Origin: Lysobacterales bacterium PRO7
Lineage (GTDB): Bacteria; Pseudomonadota; Gammaproteobacteria; Xanthomonadales; Rhodanobacteraceae
Assembly: GCA_021404785.1 (NCBI GenBank)
Contig: QWHH01000004.1
Coordinates: forward strand, 186,001 to 250,000
DNA: 64,000 nt
Direction: 5' to 3'
Shown: positions 35,941 through 44,635 of the stretch, one piece after another
Layout: each line of letters starts with the position of its first letter
How positions within the stretch are numbered: position 1 is the first letter of the stretch
The notes under the pieces: generated by a model
What the model saw: the letters and a program-made list of their open reading frames with translations, nothing else
Database searches by the model: none
Told to the model about the DNA's origin: nothing
Position numbers and translations under genes: made by a program

Positions 35941-38900
35941 ATGAAAAAGTCTCTCGGGGTACAAGTTCTTTTCTGGCTGCTGGCGAGCTTGCTGGCAATG
36001 ACAAGCGCCATGGCGCAGACCACCTCGTCGGGCCTGTCCGGCCGCGTCAGTGACGCTGCGGGCAAACCCGTCGCCGGTGCGACGGTGCGTATCGTGCACG
36101 TGCCTTCCGGCACGGCCTCGGTGACGACGACCGACGCCAATGGCCGCTATCTCGCGCAGGGCTTGCGCGTCGGCGGTCCGTACCACGTCGAAGCAACCGG
36201 CAATGGCATCAAGGAAATCGATGCTGACAACATCTATATCGAACTCGGTCAGGTTGCCACGGCCAATCTGTCCGCTGCTTCCGCGGCGGCTACCGAACTT
36301 GCCGGCGTGACCGTCAGCGCTTCCGCGCTGGACGCGCAGTTCAATGCAGACAACAAGGGCCTGGGCACCAGTGTCAGTGGCCGCGCGCTGGAAACCGCGG
36401 TCAGCGGCAACCGCTCGCTGGACGACATTGCGCGCCTGGATCCGCGCATCACCGTCACCGACCAGAACGACGGTTCGATCTCCCTGGCCGGCCAGAATAA
36501 CCGCTACAACAACATCAGCGTCGATGGCCTGTCGGTGACCGATCCGTTCGGCCTGAACGCCAACGGCCTGGGCTTCACCGGCTCGCCGATCTCGCCCGAC
36601 ACGATCGCCGCCTACGAGATCAAGGCGACCGATTACGACACCGCGTTCGATTCCGTCGGCGCGAACATCAACGCCGTCACCAAGTCGGGTACCAATGAGT
36701 TCCACGGTTCGGTGTACGGTGCGTACACGGACGGTAGCAGCATGATCGGCGATAGCCGCAGTGGCGCCAGCTACACGGGCTTCGACCAGAACAAGACCTA
36801 CGGATTTACCCTTGGTGGACCGATCATCAAGGACAAGCTGTTCTTCTTTCTTGGCTACGAAGACCAGAAAGTCACCGGTATCAAGGGCGTCGGCACCGAC
36901 GCCGTCAGCAGTGGTGGACTCACCCAAGCCCAGGTGGATGCAGTCGCGCAGGCGTTCAAGACCATTGGCATCGATCCGGGCACCAATGGCGGCGGTGGCG
37001 CCGGCCTGACCCAGGAAGACAAGCGCACCCTGGCCAAGGTGGACTGGAACATCAATGACAGCCAGCGCGCTAGCTTTACCTACCAGCGCACCGAGGAGAC
37101 GAAGCCGACCCCGTACTCTGCGTACGTGAAGCCGACCAGCGTCATCCTGTCCAGCGATTTCTACACCGTTTCCAGCAAGACCGACAATTACTCCTTCCAG
37201 TTGTTCAGCGACTGGACCGACACCTTCAGCACCGAGTTCAAGCTCGGCTACCAGAAGTTCGACAACACCAACGGCGCGGCCAAGAACCAGCCCGAGGTGT
37301 ATGCCTGCTTCACGCCTTCGGCGTCCAACTGCCCGAACTATGCGGGCAGCATTCCATCCACCACCGACTGGGTCATCGCGGGCGAAGACCGTTATCGCCA
37401 CGAGAACTCGATTGCCAGCAAGCGCCTTAACGGCACCTTGGCAGGCACTTGGCATCTGGGTGACCACGTGGTCAAGCTTGGCTTCGACTACCTGAGCAAC
37501 AAGACCGCCGACGTATTCGGCCAGTTGCTGCACGGCTCCTACGGGTTCTACGACAAGAACGGCAACGGCACGCCTGCGGACGAAATCGCCGCTGGAAATT
37601 ACGGCACCTATGTGGTCAACGTCCTGCCAATCGGCGTCACTCTTGCCGACAGCGCCGGTACCTGGAAGTACACCCAGTTCAGCCCGTTCCTGCAAGATAC
37701 GTGGCAGGCGACTGACCGGTTCTCACTCACTTATGGTCTGCGCGTCGACATGCCCAATGCCGACCATGCTCCGCCGGTGGCGATCGATCCGGCGACCGGC
37801 AAGAGCTATTGGGAAGAGCGCTTCGGCTACGCCCCCGACACCACGCTGGGCAGCAATAATCTTGTCGTCGAGCCGCGCGTGGCCTTCAACTACAACTTCG
37901 ACACCGAGCTGCGGATGCAGCTGCACGGCGGTGTAGGTCTGTTCCAGAGCACTCCGCCCACGGTGTGGTTGTCCAACCCCTACATCAACAACGGCGTTGT
38001 AGGTGCGAAGCAGTTCCGCAGCACGGATCCGAGCGCTTATCCCTTCAGCCCGGATCCCAACAACCAGAACAGCCCGGGTCCGGTCGCATCGGGCATCTGC
38101 ACGGCAAACGCAAATTGCCAGATCGACACGCTGGATCCGAACTTCAAGCTGCCGACGTCGCTGAAGTTCAACTTGGCCTACGATTCCGAATTGCCGTGGT
38201 GGGGCTTGGTCGGTTCGGCCGAGTACATGTTCATCAAGGCGCAGGACGCCATCGCGTATATCGCGCCGAACATTGGTGTGCCGAACGGCACCTTGCCGGA
38301 CGGGCGCCTGTCGTACTGGAAGAACACCAGCAACGGTTCCGGCGCCAACAACGGCTCCTTCCCTGAGATCTACTATCGTTCGACCGAGTTGACCAACACC
38401 AGTCAGGGCATGAGCAATTCGCTGACTCTGGCGCTGAGCAAGCCGTGGAATAACGGTTTGAGCGGCACCATCAGCGCCACGTTCACGCATGCCACCGACG
38501 TCAATCCGGGCACGAGCTCGCAGGCGTGGTCGAACTTCAACTACAACGCGCGCATCAATCCGAACGACATCAATGCGGCGAATTCGCGCTTCAACATCCC
38601 GTTGTCGTTCAAGGCCGCGTTGAACTGGGAACATGCCTTCTTCGGCGACAACCGGACGACGGCGTCGTTGTTCTACAATGGCCACAGCGGTCTCCCCTAC
38701 AGCTGGATCTTCGGCAGCGACGTCAATGGCGACACCTTGTCGAACGATGATCTGGCGTATATTCCTTTGAAAAACGACCCGCTGGTGAGCTATGGCAGTG
38801 CCACCCAGGCACAGATCGACGCGTTCAATTCCTACATCGACAACAACTCGTACCTGAGCAAGCACCGTGGCCAGATCGCCGGCCGCAATGCCTCGAACTC

Positions 38901-39210
38901 GCCGTGGGTGAACCAGCTCGACTTGGGCCTGCAGCAGGAATTGCCGGGCTTCTTCGGCAAGGACAAGTTCGTCGTGCGCATGGACATCTACAACTTCCTG
39001 AACCTGCTCAACAAGAAGTGGGGTGATGTCGAAAATGCCGGTTTCTTTGGTACCCGCTACCTGGTACCGGGCGCGAAAATCGCTAATGGCCAGTATGTTT
39101 ATGACCTGAGCAAACCGCCGCAGGCCTACACCCTGTACGACAGCTACCAGAATCCGTCGCGCGTGGTTTCGCGTTGGCAGATCCTGCTGACCTTGCGCTA
39201 CAAGTTCTGA
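35941..39210 (+). CDS. Oar-like TonB-dependent outer-membrane receptor
   Basis: A 1089-residue protein with a signal peptide cut after SAMA. The N-terminal carboxypeptidase-regulatory-like beta domain (about 28-105; GLSGRVSDAAGKPVAGATVRI) is followed by the plug (about 120-240; NRSLDDIARLDPRITVTDQNDG, NNRYNNISVDGLSVTDPFGL) and a large beta-barrel, ending LLTLRYKF with the terminal phenylalanine used for outer-membrane insertion. This is the Oar/TonB family expanded in Lysobacterales and Myxococcota; substrates (peptides, oligosaccharides, siderophores) vary and cannot be told here. It stands alone, without TonB or substrate-processing genes beside it, and ends in a strong terminator. Confidence 0.93.
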   Translation: MKKSLGVQVLFWLLASLLAMTSAMAQTTSSGLSGRVSDAAGKPVAGATVRIVHVPSGTASVTTTDANGRYLAQGLRVGGPYHVEATGNGIKEIDADNIYIELGQVATANLSAASAAATELAGVTVSASALDAQFNADNKGLGTSVSGRALETAVSGNRSLDDIARLDPRITVTDQNDGSISLAGQNNRYNNISVDGLSVTDPFGLNANGLGFTGSPISPDTIAAYEIKATDYDTAFDSVGANINAVTKSGTNEFHGSVYGAYTDGSSMIGDSRSGASYTGFDQNKTYGFTLGGPIIKDKLFFFLGYEDQKVTGIKGVGTDAVSSGGLTQAQVDAVAQAFKTIGIDPGTNGGGGAGLTQEDKRTLAKVDWNINDSQRASFTYQRTEETKPTPYSAYVKPTSVILSSDFYTVSSKTDNYSFQLFSDWTDTFSTEFKLGYQKFDNTNGAAKNQPEVYACFTPSASNCPNYAGSIPSTTDWVIAGEDRYRHENSIASKRLNGTLAGTWHLGDHVVKLGFDYLSNKTADVFGQLLHGSYGFYDKNGNGTPADEIAAGNYGTYVVNVLPIGVTLADSAGTWKYTQFSPFLQDTWQATDRFSLTYGLRVDMPNADHAPPVAIDPATGKSYWEERFGYAPDTTLGSNNLVVEPRVAFNYNFDTELRMQLHGGVGLFQSTPPTVWLSNPYINNGVVGAKQFRSTDPSAYPFSPDPNNQNSPGPVASGICTANANCQIDTLDPNFKLPTSLKFNLAYDSELPWWGLVGSAEYMFIKAQDAIAYIAPNIGVPNGTLPDGRLSYWKNTSNGSGANNGSFPEIYYRSTELTNTSQGMSNSLTLALSKPWNNGLSGTISATFTHATDVNPGTSSQAWSNFNYNARINPNDINAANSRFNIPLSFKAALNWEHAFFGDNRTTASLFYNGHSGLPYSWIFGSDVNGDTLSNDDLAYIPLKNDPLVSYGSATQAQIDAFNSYIDNNSYLSKHRGQIAGRNASNSPWVNQLDLGLQQELPGFFGKDKFVVRMDIYNFLNLLNKKWGDVENAGFFGTRYLVPGAKIANGQYVYDLSKPPQAYTLYDSYQNPSRVVSRWQILLTLRYKF

Positions 39211-39233
39211 TCCAGGCTTCACCGCAGCACAAG

Positions 39234-39268
39234 ATCGGCGCCCCGCAAGGGCGCCGATTTTTTTTTTT
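39234..39268 (+). terminator. Intrinsic terminator after the TonB receptor
   Basis: A perfect 10-base stem ATCGGCGCCC (39234-39243) / GGGCGCCGAT (39249-39258), loop CGCAA, then an 11-base T-run (39258-39268). The only textbook rho-independent terminator I see in the window. It lies between the receptor stop and the ppnN start. Confidence 0.93.
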
Positions 39269-39284
39269 GCGATACACTTCACCC

Positions 39285-40673
39285 ATGGACAAAAAGACAA
39301 CTGCAACGAAACTCCCCACGGTCAATGCACGCATCGCTCCGGTCGCCGGCATGGACGTACTCTCGCGCAACGAGGTTACGCGCCTGCGCGACGCCAGCAA
39401 GGGCGGCCTCAATGCGCTGCTGCGGCGCTGCGCGCTGGCCGTGCTGACGTCCGGCAGCGAAAATGACAACGCCCTCGGCATTTTCGAAACCTATCCCGAT
39501 TTCGATATCCAGGTGCTGCAACAGGATCGCGGCATCAAGCTGGAACTGAAAAACGCGCCGGCCAGCGCCTTCGTCGATGGTCATATCATCCGCGGCATCC
39601 ACGAACTGCTGTTTGCGGTAGTGCGCGACATCGTCTATGTCGCCAACCAGATCCAGGCCGGGCGGTTCCAACTGGATGATTCGCACGGGATCACTCATGC
39701 GGTGTTCGAGATCCTGCGCAACGCGCGCGTGCTCAAGCCGAATGTCGAGCCGAACCTTGCCGTGTGCTGGGGAGGTCATTCGATCTCGCGCGTCGAATAC
39801 GACTACACCAAGAAGGTCGGTTACGAACTGGGCCTGCGCGGTTTCGACATCTGCACCGGTTGTGGGCCGGGTGCGATGAAGGGCCCGATGAAGGGCGCCA
39901 CCATCGCGCACGCGAAGCAGCGCCTGCGCGGGCGTCGCTACATCGGCATTACCGAGCCCGGGATTATCGCGGCCGAATCGCCGAACGCGATCGTCAACCA
40001 TCTTGTGATCATGCCGGACATCGAAAAGCGCCTTGAAGCCTTCGTGCGTACTGGCCACGGCATCATCGTGTTCCCTGGCGGCGTCGGCACGGCCGAGGAG
40101 ATCCTGTACCTGCTCGGCATCCTGCTCCATCCGGCCAATGCGGGCGTGCCATTCCCTCTGGTGTTCTCCGGCCCGCGCGAGTCGGCGGCGTATTTCGAGC
40201 GGATCGATGCCTTTCTCAAGCTCGTGCTTGGCGACAGCATCGCGGAACATTACCGCATCGTCGTCGGCAATCCGGAGAAAACCTCGCGCCTCATGGCCGA
40301 AGGCGTGGAAAAGGTTCGTCTGTATCGCCTCGACAACAAGGATGCATTCTTCTTCAACTGGGCGCTGACGATCGAGCACGCGTTCCAGCAACCGTTCCGG
40401 CCGACGCATGCAAACATGGCAGGACTCAACTTGCACCGCGACCAGCCGCGCCATCTGCTCGCCGCCGATCTGCGCCGCGCGTTTTCCGGCATCGTTGCCG
40501 GCAATGTCAAGGAAGATGGTTTGCGCGAGATCGCCGCGAATGGTCCGTTCGTGATCGACGGTGATCCGGAAATCATGCGCGCCCTGGATGCGCTGCTGAC
40601 GAGCTTCGTCGAGCAGCAGCGCATGAAGTTGCCAGGAACAGCTTACGTGCCGTGTTACCGCGTCAAGACCTGA
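39285..40673 (+). CDS. ppnN: Pyrimidine/purine nucleotide 5'-monophosphate nucleosidase PpnN
   Basis: A 462-residue LOG-family enzyme that hydrolyses nucleoside monophosphates to base and ribose 5-phosphate; the Escherichia coli enzyme is regulated by (p)ppGpp. The central domain shows CWGGHSISRVEYDYTKKVGYELGLRG, TGCGPGAMKGPMKGA and the LOG signature FPGGVGTAEEILYL; the N- and C-terminal PpnN-specific domains are both present (NVEPNLAVCWGG before, AFQQPFRPTHANMAGL after). The ATG at 39285 lies 16 bases after the receptor terminator, so transcription must begin at or within the terminator region or depend on read-through. Convergent with hpf. Confidence 0.93.
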   Translation: MDKKTTATKLPTVNARIAPVAGMDVLSRNEVTRLRDASKGGLNALLRRCALAVLTSGSENDNALGIFETYPDFDIQVLQQDRGIKLELKNAPASAFVDGHIIRGIHELLFAVVRDIVYVANQIQAGRFQLDDSHGITHAVFEILRNARVLKPNVEPNLAVCWGGHSISRVEYDYTKKVGYELGLRGFDICTGCGPGAMKGPMKGATIAHAKQRLRGRRYIGITEPGIIAAESPNAIVNHLVIMPDIEKRLEAFVRTGHGIIVFPGGVGTAEEILYLLGILLHPANAGVPFPLVFSGPRESAAYFERIDAFLKLVLGDSIAEHYRIVVGNPEKTSRLMAEGVEKVRLYRLDNKDAFFFNWALTIEHAFQQPFRPTHANMAGLNLHRDQPRHLLAADLRRAFSGIVAGNVKEDGLREIAANGPFVIDGDPEIMRALDALLTSFVEQQRMKLPGTAYVPCYRVKT

Positions 40674-40732
40674 GCGGATTTTCACCTCTTCCGCAGGCGG
40701 GAGAGGGGGGCAAAGCGGGAATCAGGCACTGC

Positions 40733-41056
40733 TCAGCCGTAACGCGCCTGCCGCACGCTGTCACGGTTGTGGTTCGTGATCTTTTCCTTGTGCTTCTTGA
40801 TCTGACGATCGAGTTTGTCGGCCAGCGCGTCGATGGCCGCGTACATGTCAGTTGCCTGCGCATCGGCGTGGATGATCTTGCTGTTCGCGCAATGCAGCGT
40901 GGCTTCGGCCTTTTGCAGCAGCTTTTCCACGCTCAAGGTGACGGTGACGTCGTGCAGATGGTCAAAATGGCGGACGACGCGCTCGAGCTTGCCGGTTGCG
41001 TAATCGCGCAGGGCGGGAGTGACGACAACCTGGTGACCACTGACGTTGATCTGCAT
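40733..41056 (-). CDS. hpf: Ribosome hibernation promoting factor, short form
   Basis: A 107-residue protein that binds the 30S decoding region and promotes inactive ribosome dimers in stationary phase. MQINVSGHQVVVTPALRDYATGKLERV and DMYAAIDALADKLDRQIKKHKEK are characteristic. It has no long C-terminal dimerisation domain, so it is the gammaproteobacterial short type. A GGAGG site lies 8 bases before the ATG. It follows rpoN as usual, but the ptsN-type genes often found next are absent and the convergent ppnN ends instead. Confidence 0.96.
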   Translation of the reverse strand: MQINVSGHQVVVTPALRDYATGKLERVVRHFDHLHDVTVTLSVEKLLQKAEATLHCANSKIIHADAQATDMYAAIDALADKLDRQIKKHKEKITNHNRDSVRQARYG

Positions 41057-41090
41057 AACCTGCCTCCAGAAATGACGATTGTGACGTGAT

Positions 41091-41104
41091 CCCGCGCGCG
41101 CGGG
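41091..41104. promoter_or_regulatory. Perfect GC palindrome in the hpf leader
   Basis: CCCGCGCGCGCGGG, 35 bases upstream of the hpf ATG and inside the 96-base rpoN-hpf gap. No T-run follows on either strand. In RNA it would form a GC hairpin before the hpf ribosome site; this could stabilise the downstream message or slow transcription. Confidence 0.3.
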
Positions 41105-41152
41105 ACATCAACTCAGACCTGCGAACTTGGACGGGGTTCCGTTGCGCTCCTT

Positions 41153-42589
41153 TCAGCCGAGCCGGCTGCGCTCGTTGGATGATGGAATGTTCAGCGCCTC
41201 GCGATACTTGGCCACGGTGCGGCGCGCCACTTCGATGCCGCGGCGGTTGAGTTCCACGGTCAAGGTCTGGTCGGACAGCGGGCGCTCCTTTTTTTCTTCG
41301 TCGATCAGCTTGCGGATCATTGCCTGGATCGCGGTCGCCGATGCCGCGCCGCCGTCGACTGTGGCCACGCCCGACGAGAAAAAGTACTTGAACTCGAACG
41401 TGCCGCGCGGCGTGTGCAGGAACTTGCGCGTGGTCACGCGCGACACGGTCGATTCATGCATGCCGATTTCCTCGGCGATCTCGCGCAGCACCAGCGGACG
41501 CATCGCCTCGGGGCCGAATTCGAGGAAGGCGCTTTGCGCGCGCACGATCGCGCCGGCTACCTTGAGCACGGTGTCGGCGCGCGTTTCCAGGCTTTTGATC
41601 AGCCAGCGCGCTTCCTGCAGCTGGCCGCGCAGGTACGATGCATCATCGCGCCGCGCGCGCGCGATCAGCGCGGCGTATTGCTGGTTGATCGCCAGTTTCG
41701 GCTGGCAGTTGGGGCTCAGGCTCACGCTCCAGCGGCCGTTATGCTTGATTGCGTAGGCGTCGGGTGCGACGTATTCGGCCTTGCCGGCGCCGATTTGCGC
41801 GCCCGGTTTCGGGTCCAGCGAACGGATCAGTGCGATCGCGGCGTCCAGCGCCTGCGCGTCGGCATGCAACTGCCGGCACAGACGTGCGCGGTCGTTGCGC
41901 GCGAGCGCTTCCAGGTGCTCGGCAGCCAGCGCCTTGGCCACGCTGCAACCCGGCGTTTCAGGGGCACAAGCGTCCAACTGCACGCGCAGGCATTCGCTCA
42001 AGGATCGGCTGCCCACGCCGAGCGGATCGAATTGCTGGATGCGGTGGCGGACCGCTTCGATTTCCTCGTCGCTTACCCGGAACAGGCTGGCGAGATTGGA
42101 TTGCAGGGTCTCGTTGCTTTCCTGCAGATAACCATCGTCGTCGATCGCCTCGATCAGGGTCACGCCGATGGCGCGGTCGCGCGGCGATAGCGAGGTGAGG
42201 TTGAGTTGCCACAGCAAATGGTCGCGCAGGTCTTCCGGTTCGCTGTCCTGTGCCTCGAATCCGTCGGCATCATCCGGCGCGGGCGCCCCGTAATCGGGGC
42301 GTTCGAGTTCGAAATCCATCGGCTCGTCGTATGCGGGTTCATCGGGGGCAGTCGACGCCGTTTCGCCATCGTGCGCCAGATCGCTGGACGCATCGCCGTC
42401 GAGCGATGAATCCGCTTCGCCGTCGCCGCCATCGGATTCGGCCAGTTCGAGCAGCGGATTGGACTCGAGCGCCTCGCGCAGTTCCATCTCCAGCTCGACG
42501 CTGGACAACTGCAGCAGACGGATCGCCTGCTGCAGCTGCGGCGTCAGCGCCAGTTGCTGGTTGATTCTGATCTGTAACGCGGGCTTCAC
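41153..42589 (-). CDS. rpoN: RNA polymerase sigma-54 factor RpoN
   Basis: A 478-residue alternative sigma factor needing enhancer-binding activators. Region I is glutamine/leucine rich (LQIRINQQLALTPQLQQAIRLLQLS), the acidic region II spans about residues 55-125, the core-binding region follows, and the RpoN box ARRTVAKYRE is at 455-464. All domains are intact. Placed behind lptB, as in most proteobacteria, with hpf downstream. Confidence 0.98.
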   Translation of the reverse strand: MKPALQIRINQQLALTPQLQQAIRLLQLSSVELEMELREALESNPLLELAESDGGDGEADSSLDGDASSDLAHDGETASTAPDEPAYDEPMDFELERPDYGAPAPDDADGFEAQDSEPEDLRDHLLWQLNLTSLSPRDRAIGVTLIEAIDDDGYLQESNETLQSNLASLFRVSDEEIEAVRHRIQQFDPLGVGSRSLSECLRVQLDACAPETPGCSVAKALAAEHLEALARNDRARLCRQLHADAQALDAAIALIRSLDPKPGAQIGAGKAEYVAPDAYAIKHNGRWSVSLSPNCQPKLAINQQYAALIARARRDDASYLRGQLQEARWLIKSLETRADTVLKVAGAIVRAQSAFLEFGPEAMRPLVLREIAEEIGMHESTVSRVTTRKFLHTPRGTFEFKYFFSSGVATVDGGAASATAIQAMIRKLIDEEKKERPLSDQTLTVELNRRGIEVARRTVAKYREALNIPSSNERSRLG

Positions 42590-42628
42590 TGCGGATTTCC
42601 TGGCCGACGAAAACCGCCCTGTACGGCG

Positions 42629-42659
42629 AGGATAGCCCCGTTGCGGGGCTGTGAGTCAA
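42629..42659 (-). promoter_or_regulatory. rpoN: Candidate rpoN promoter with palindrome in the spacer
   Basis: Minus strand: TTGACT (42659-42654) and TATCCT (42634-42629) with a 19-base spacer, about 40 bases before the rpoN ATG. The spacer holds a perfect AGCCCCG-CAA-CGGGGCT inverted repeat (42650-42634) that touches the -10. It could be an operator, or a GC hairpin in read-through RNA from lptB. Confidence 0.35.
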
Positions 42660-42685
42660 TCCCCACAATCGCGCTATACTGGGCG

Positions 42686-42704
42686 AGTTGGCGCAATGCC
42701 AACT
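42686..42704 (-). other. Hairpin just after the lptB stop codon
   Basis: AGTTGGC-ATTGC-GCCAACT on the minus strand (stem 7, loop 5) begins 3 bases past the lptB TAA. No T-run follows (CGCCCAG), so it is not a standard terminator; it may protect the 3' end of lpt mRNA or partly separate lptB from rpoN. Confidence 0.35.
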
Positions 42705-42706
42705 GC

Positions 42707-43426
42707 TTACATACGGAACTCTTTCCCCAGGTAGACTTCGCGAACCTTGACGTTGGCCAGCACTTCGGCGGGCGCGCCTTTGGCCAGCACGCTGCCTTCG
42801 CTCATGATGTAGGCGCGATCGCAGATGCCCAGGGTTTCGCGCACGTTGTGGTCGGTGATCAGGATGCCGATGCCGCGCGCGCGCAGTTGTTTGACGATGC
42901 GCTGGATTTCCACCACCGAAATCGGATCGATGCCGGCGAATGGTTCGTCGAGCAGCATGAAACGCGGCTTGGCCGCGAGTGCGCGCGTAATTTCCACGCG
43001 CCGGCGTTCGCCGCCGGACAGGCTCACGCCGCGGTTGTCGGCGATATGCGCGATCTGAAGTTCTTCGAGCAGCGATTCCAGCTCGGCGCGGCGGCCCTTG
43101 GCATCCAGGTCTTCGCGCAGCTCCAGGATCGCCAGTACATTTTCGGCCACGGTCAGGCGCCGGAACACGGACGGTTCCTGTGGCAGGTAGCCGACGCCGA
43201 GCCGTGCCCGCGCATGCATCGGCATCTGCGTGATGTCATGCTCGTCCAGGCTGATACGGCCGGCATCGGCGCCGATCAGGCCGACCACCATGTAGAACGT
43301 GGTGGTCTTGCCGGCGCCGTTCGGGCCAAGCAGGCCGACGACTTCGCCTTGTTTCAGCGAAAACCCGAAGTCGCGCACCACAGCGCGACCGCGAAAACTC
43401 TTTTGCAATCCGGTGGCGGCCAGCAT
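42707..43426 (-). CDS. lptB: LPS export ABC transporter ATPase LptB
   Basis: The cytoplasmic ATPase of the LptB2FGC machine that extracts lipopolysaccharide from the inner membrane. The 239-residue protein has Walker [14 protein letters not shown], the Q-loop [14 protein letters not shown], the signature [11 protein letters not shown], Walker [13 protein letters not shown] and the switch histidine in [11 protein letters not shown]. Its start shares bases with the lptA stop, so it is coupled to lptCA. lptFG are not in the window. Confidence 0.98.
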   Translation of the reverse strand: MLAATGLQKSFRGRAVVRDFGFSLKQGEVVGLLGPNGAGKTTTFYMVVGLIGADAGRISLDEHDITQMPMHARARLGVGYLPQEPSVFRRLTVAENVLAILELREDLDAKGRRAELESLLEELQIAHIADNRGVSLSGGERRRVEITRALAAKPRFMLLDEPFAGIDPISVVEIQRIVKQLRARGIGILITDHNVRETLGICDRAYIMSEGSVLAKGAPAEVLANVKVREVYLGKEFRM

Positions 43427-44040
43427 CAGTGTGTTGCGGCGGCCGCGGCCTTGGTGCAGTCGGCGTTCGCGGCCGGTTTGGACCGCTGGCTCTTGGGTTG
43501 CATCACCATGTGCACGCGGCTGTCAGGCGACGCATCGCCGCTTTCCATCTCGCCGGTGTTGGTGTTGTAGCGCATGCGCTGGCCGTGGAATTCGCCCTTG
43601 CCGTGCTGGATCACGCTGACATTTCCGGTGAGCAGGGCGATTCCGCTGAGGTTGTCGTAGTCGATGCTGTCGGCATCGGCGGTGACGAGGCTGCAATCGC
43701 CGTCGTGGACTTGCTGCAGGTGCGCGGGCTGGCCGGTGAGCACGATGCGGGTCAGACTGCCGTAGTTGCCGCTGGCATCGGCGACGCCGCTCGGATTCTT
43801 GTAGATCGTGGCGTGTCCAGCGTGCGCCTGCATCGAACCTTGCGTCATCACCACGTTGCCGTCGAGTTTGGTGATGTCCGGGTCACCAGCCTTTCCGGTC
43901 TGACTTTGCGTGGACTGCCAGTGATCGGCGTCGACGTTCAACGGCTTGGAGCGGTCGCTGCTCAGCGCGAACACGCCCTGGGCCACGCACAGCGCGGCAA
44001 GGAGAACACTCGATCGACGCGGTTTAATTGTGCTTGGCAT
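43426..44040 (-). CDS. lptA: LPS transport periplasmic protein LptA
   Basis: A 204-residue protein forming the periplasmic bridge for lipopolysaccharide. A signal peptide ([13 protein letters not shown]) is followed by an OstA-like beta-jellyroll: [68 protein letters not shown] (conserved GNV and G-x-x-M-R-Y elements). A short basic/Ala-rich tail follows. It starts 17 bases before the end of lptC. Confidence 0.93.
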   Translation of the reverse strand: MPSTIKPRRSSVLLAALCVAQGVFALSSDRSKPLNVDADHWQSTQSQTGKAGDPDITKLDGNVVMTQGSMQAHAGHATIYKNPSGVADASGNYGSLTRIVLTGQPAHLQQVHDGDCSLVTADADSIDYDNLSGIALLTGNVSVIQHGKGEFHGQRMRYNTNTGEMESGDASPDSRVHMVMQPKSQRSKPAANADCTKAAAAATH

Positions 44041-44635
44041 GGTCGGAAGGCAGCAGGGTCGAATGGACGTCAGACATCAGTTGTACGGTTTTCAGGCCCA
44101 GGTCGGCGTGCAGGCCGACGCCGCGGACGACGCGCCCGGGTTCGGTGATCGTGGCCGGCGCCTGGGTCTGCAGGGTCTTGCCTTGTGCCGAGGATAAGGC
44201 CTGGCCCTTGCCCGGGGAAGTGATGGTCAAATCCGACGTGAGCAATTGCGCCGGCTGTGTGCCGGGACCGGGCAGGCGGTGCATGTCGACCTTGCCTTCC
44301 AGCTTCATCAGGGTGCCGTTCTTGTTGACCCAGGCCGACGCGGAGGTTCCCTTCCATTCGTGGCCGCCATTGTCGAGGATGGTGTAGTCCGGTGCGGTCA
44401 CGAAGATCGACGCGTCTTCGGCGCGGCGCACCAGGCGCGGACCGGTGACACTGAAGCTGTGCTGGCCCTGGGTATCGAGCGCGTCGATGGAAAAATTGTC
44501 GAGCGTATAGTCCGAACGCGGTGGCCCGACGAAGGCCGGCACGGACTCGCGCGGCGCGAACACCCACACCAAGATTTGGGTGGAGATCGCCAGCGCAGCC
44601 AGCACGGCGATGGCGAGGATCAGCCGGCGTTCCAT
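44024..44635 (-). CDS. lptC: LPS export protein LptC
   Basis: A 203-residue bitopic protein; one N-terminal transmembrane helix (LILAIAVLAALAISTQILVWVF) anchors a periplasmic jellyroll that passes LPS from LptB2FG to LptA. YTLDNFSIDALDTQGQHSFSVTGPRLVRR matches the family start of the periplasmic domain. Its ATG shares a base with the kdsC stop and its 3' end overlaps lptA by 17 bases. Confidence 0.93.
   Translation of the reverse strand: MERRLILAIAVLAALAISTQILVWVFAPRESVPAFVGPPRSDYTLDNFSIDALDTQGQHSFSVTGPRLVRRAEDASIFVTAPDYTILDNGGHEWKGTSASAWVNKNGTLMKLEGKVDMHRLPGPGTQPAQLLTSDLTITSPGKGQALSSAQGKTLQTQAPATITEPGRVVRGVGLHADLGLKTVQLMSDVHSTLLPSDHAKHN

Noticed and set aside
35890..39306. Two large minus-strand open frames opposite the TonB receptor
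   Set aside because: Low-complexity Val/Gly/Arg composition, no signal peptide or motif; the receptor is complete from signal peptide to C-terminal Phe.
40686..40705. Hairpin CTCTTCCGC/GCGGGAGAG between ppnN and hpf as a bidirectional terminator
   Set aside because: The stem contains a wobble and a very small loop, and there is no T-run on either strand; too weak to call.
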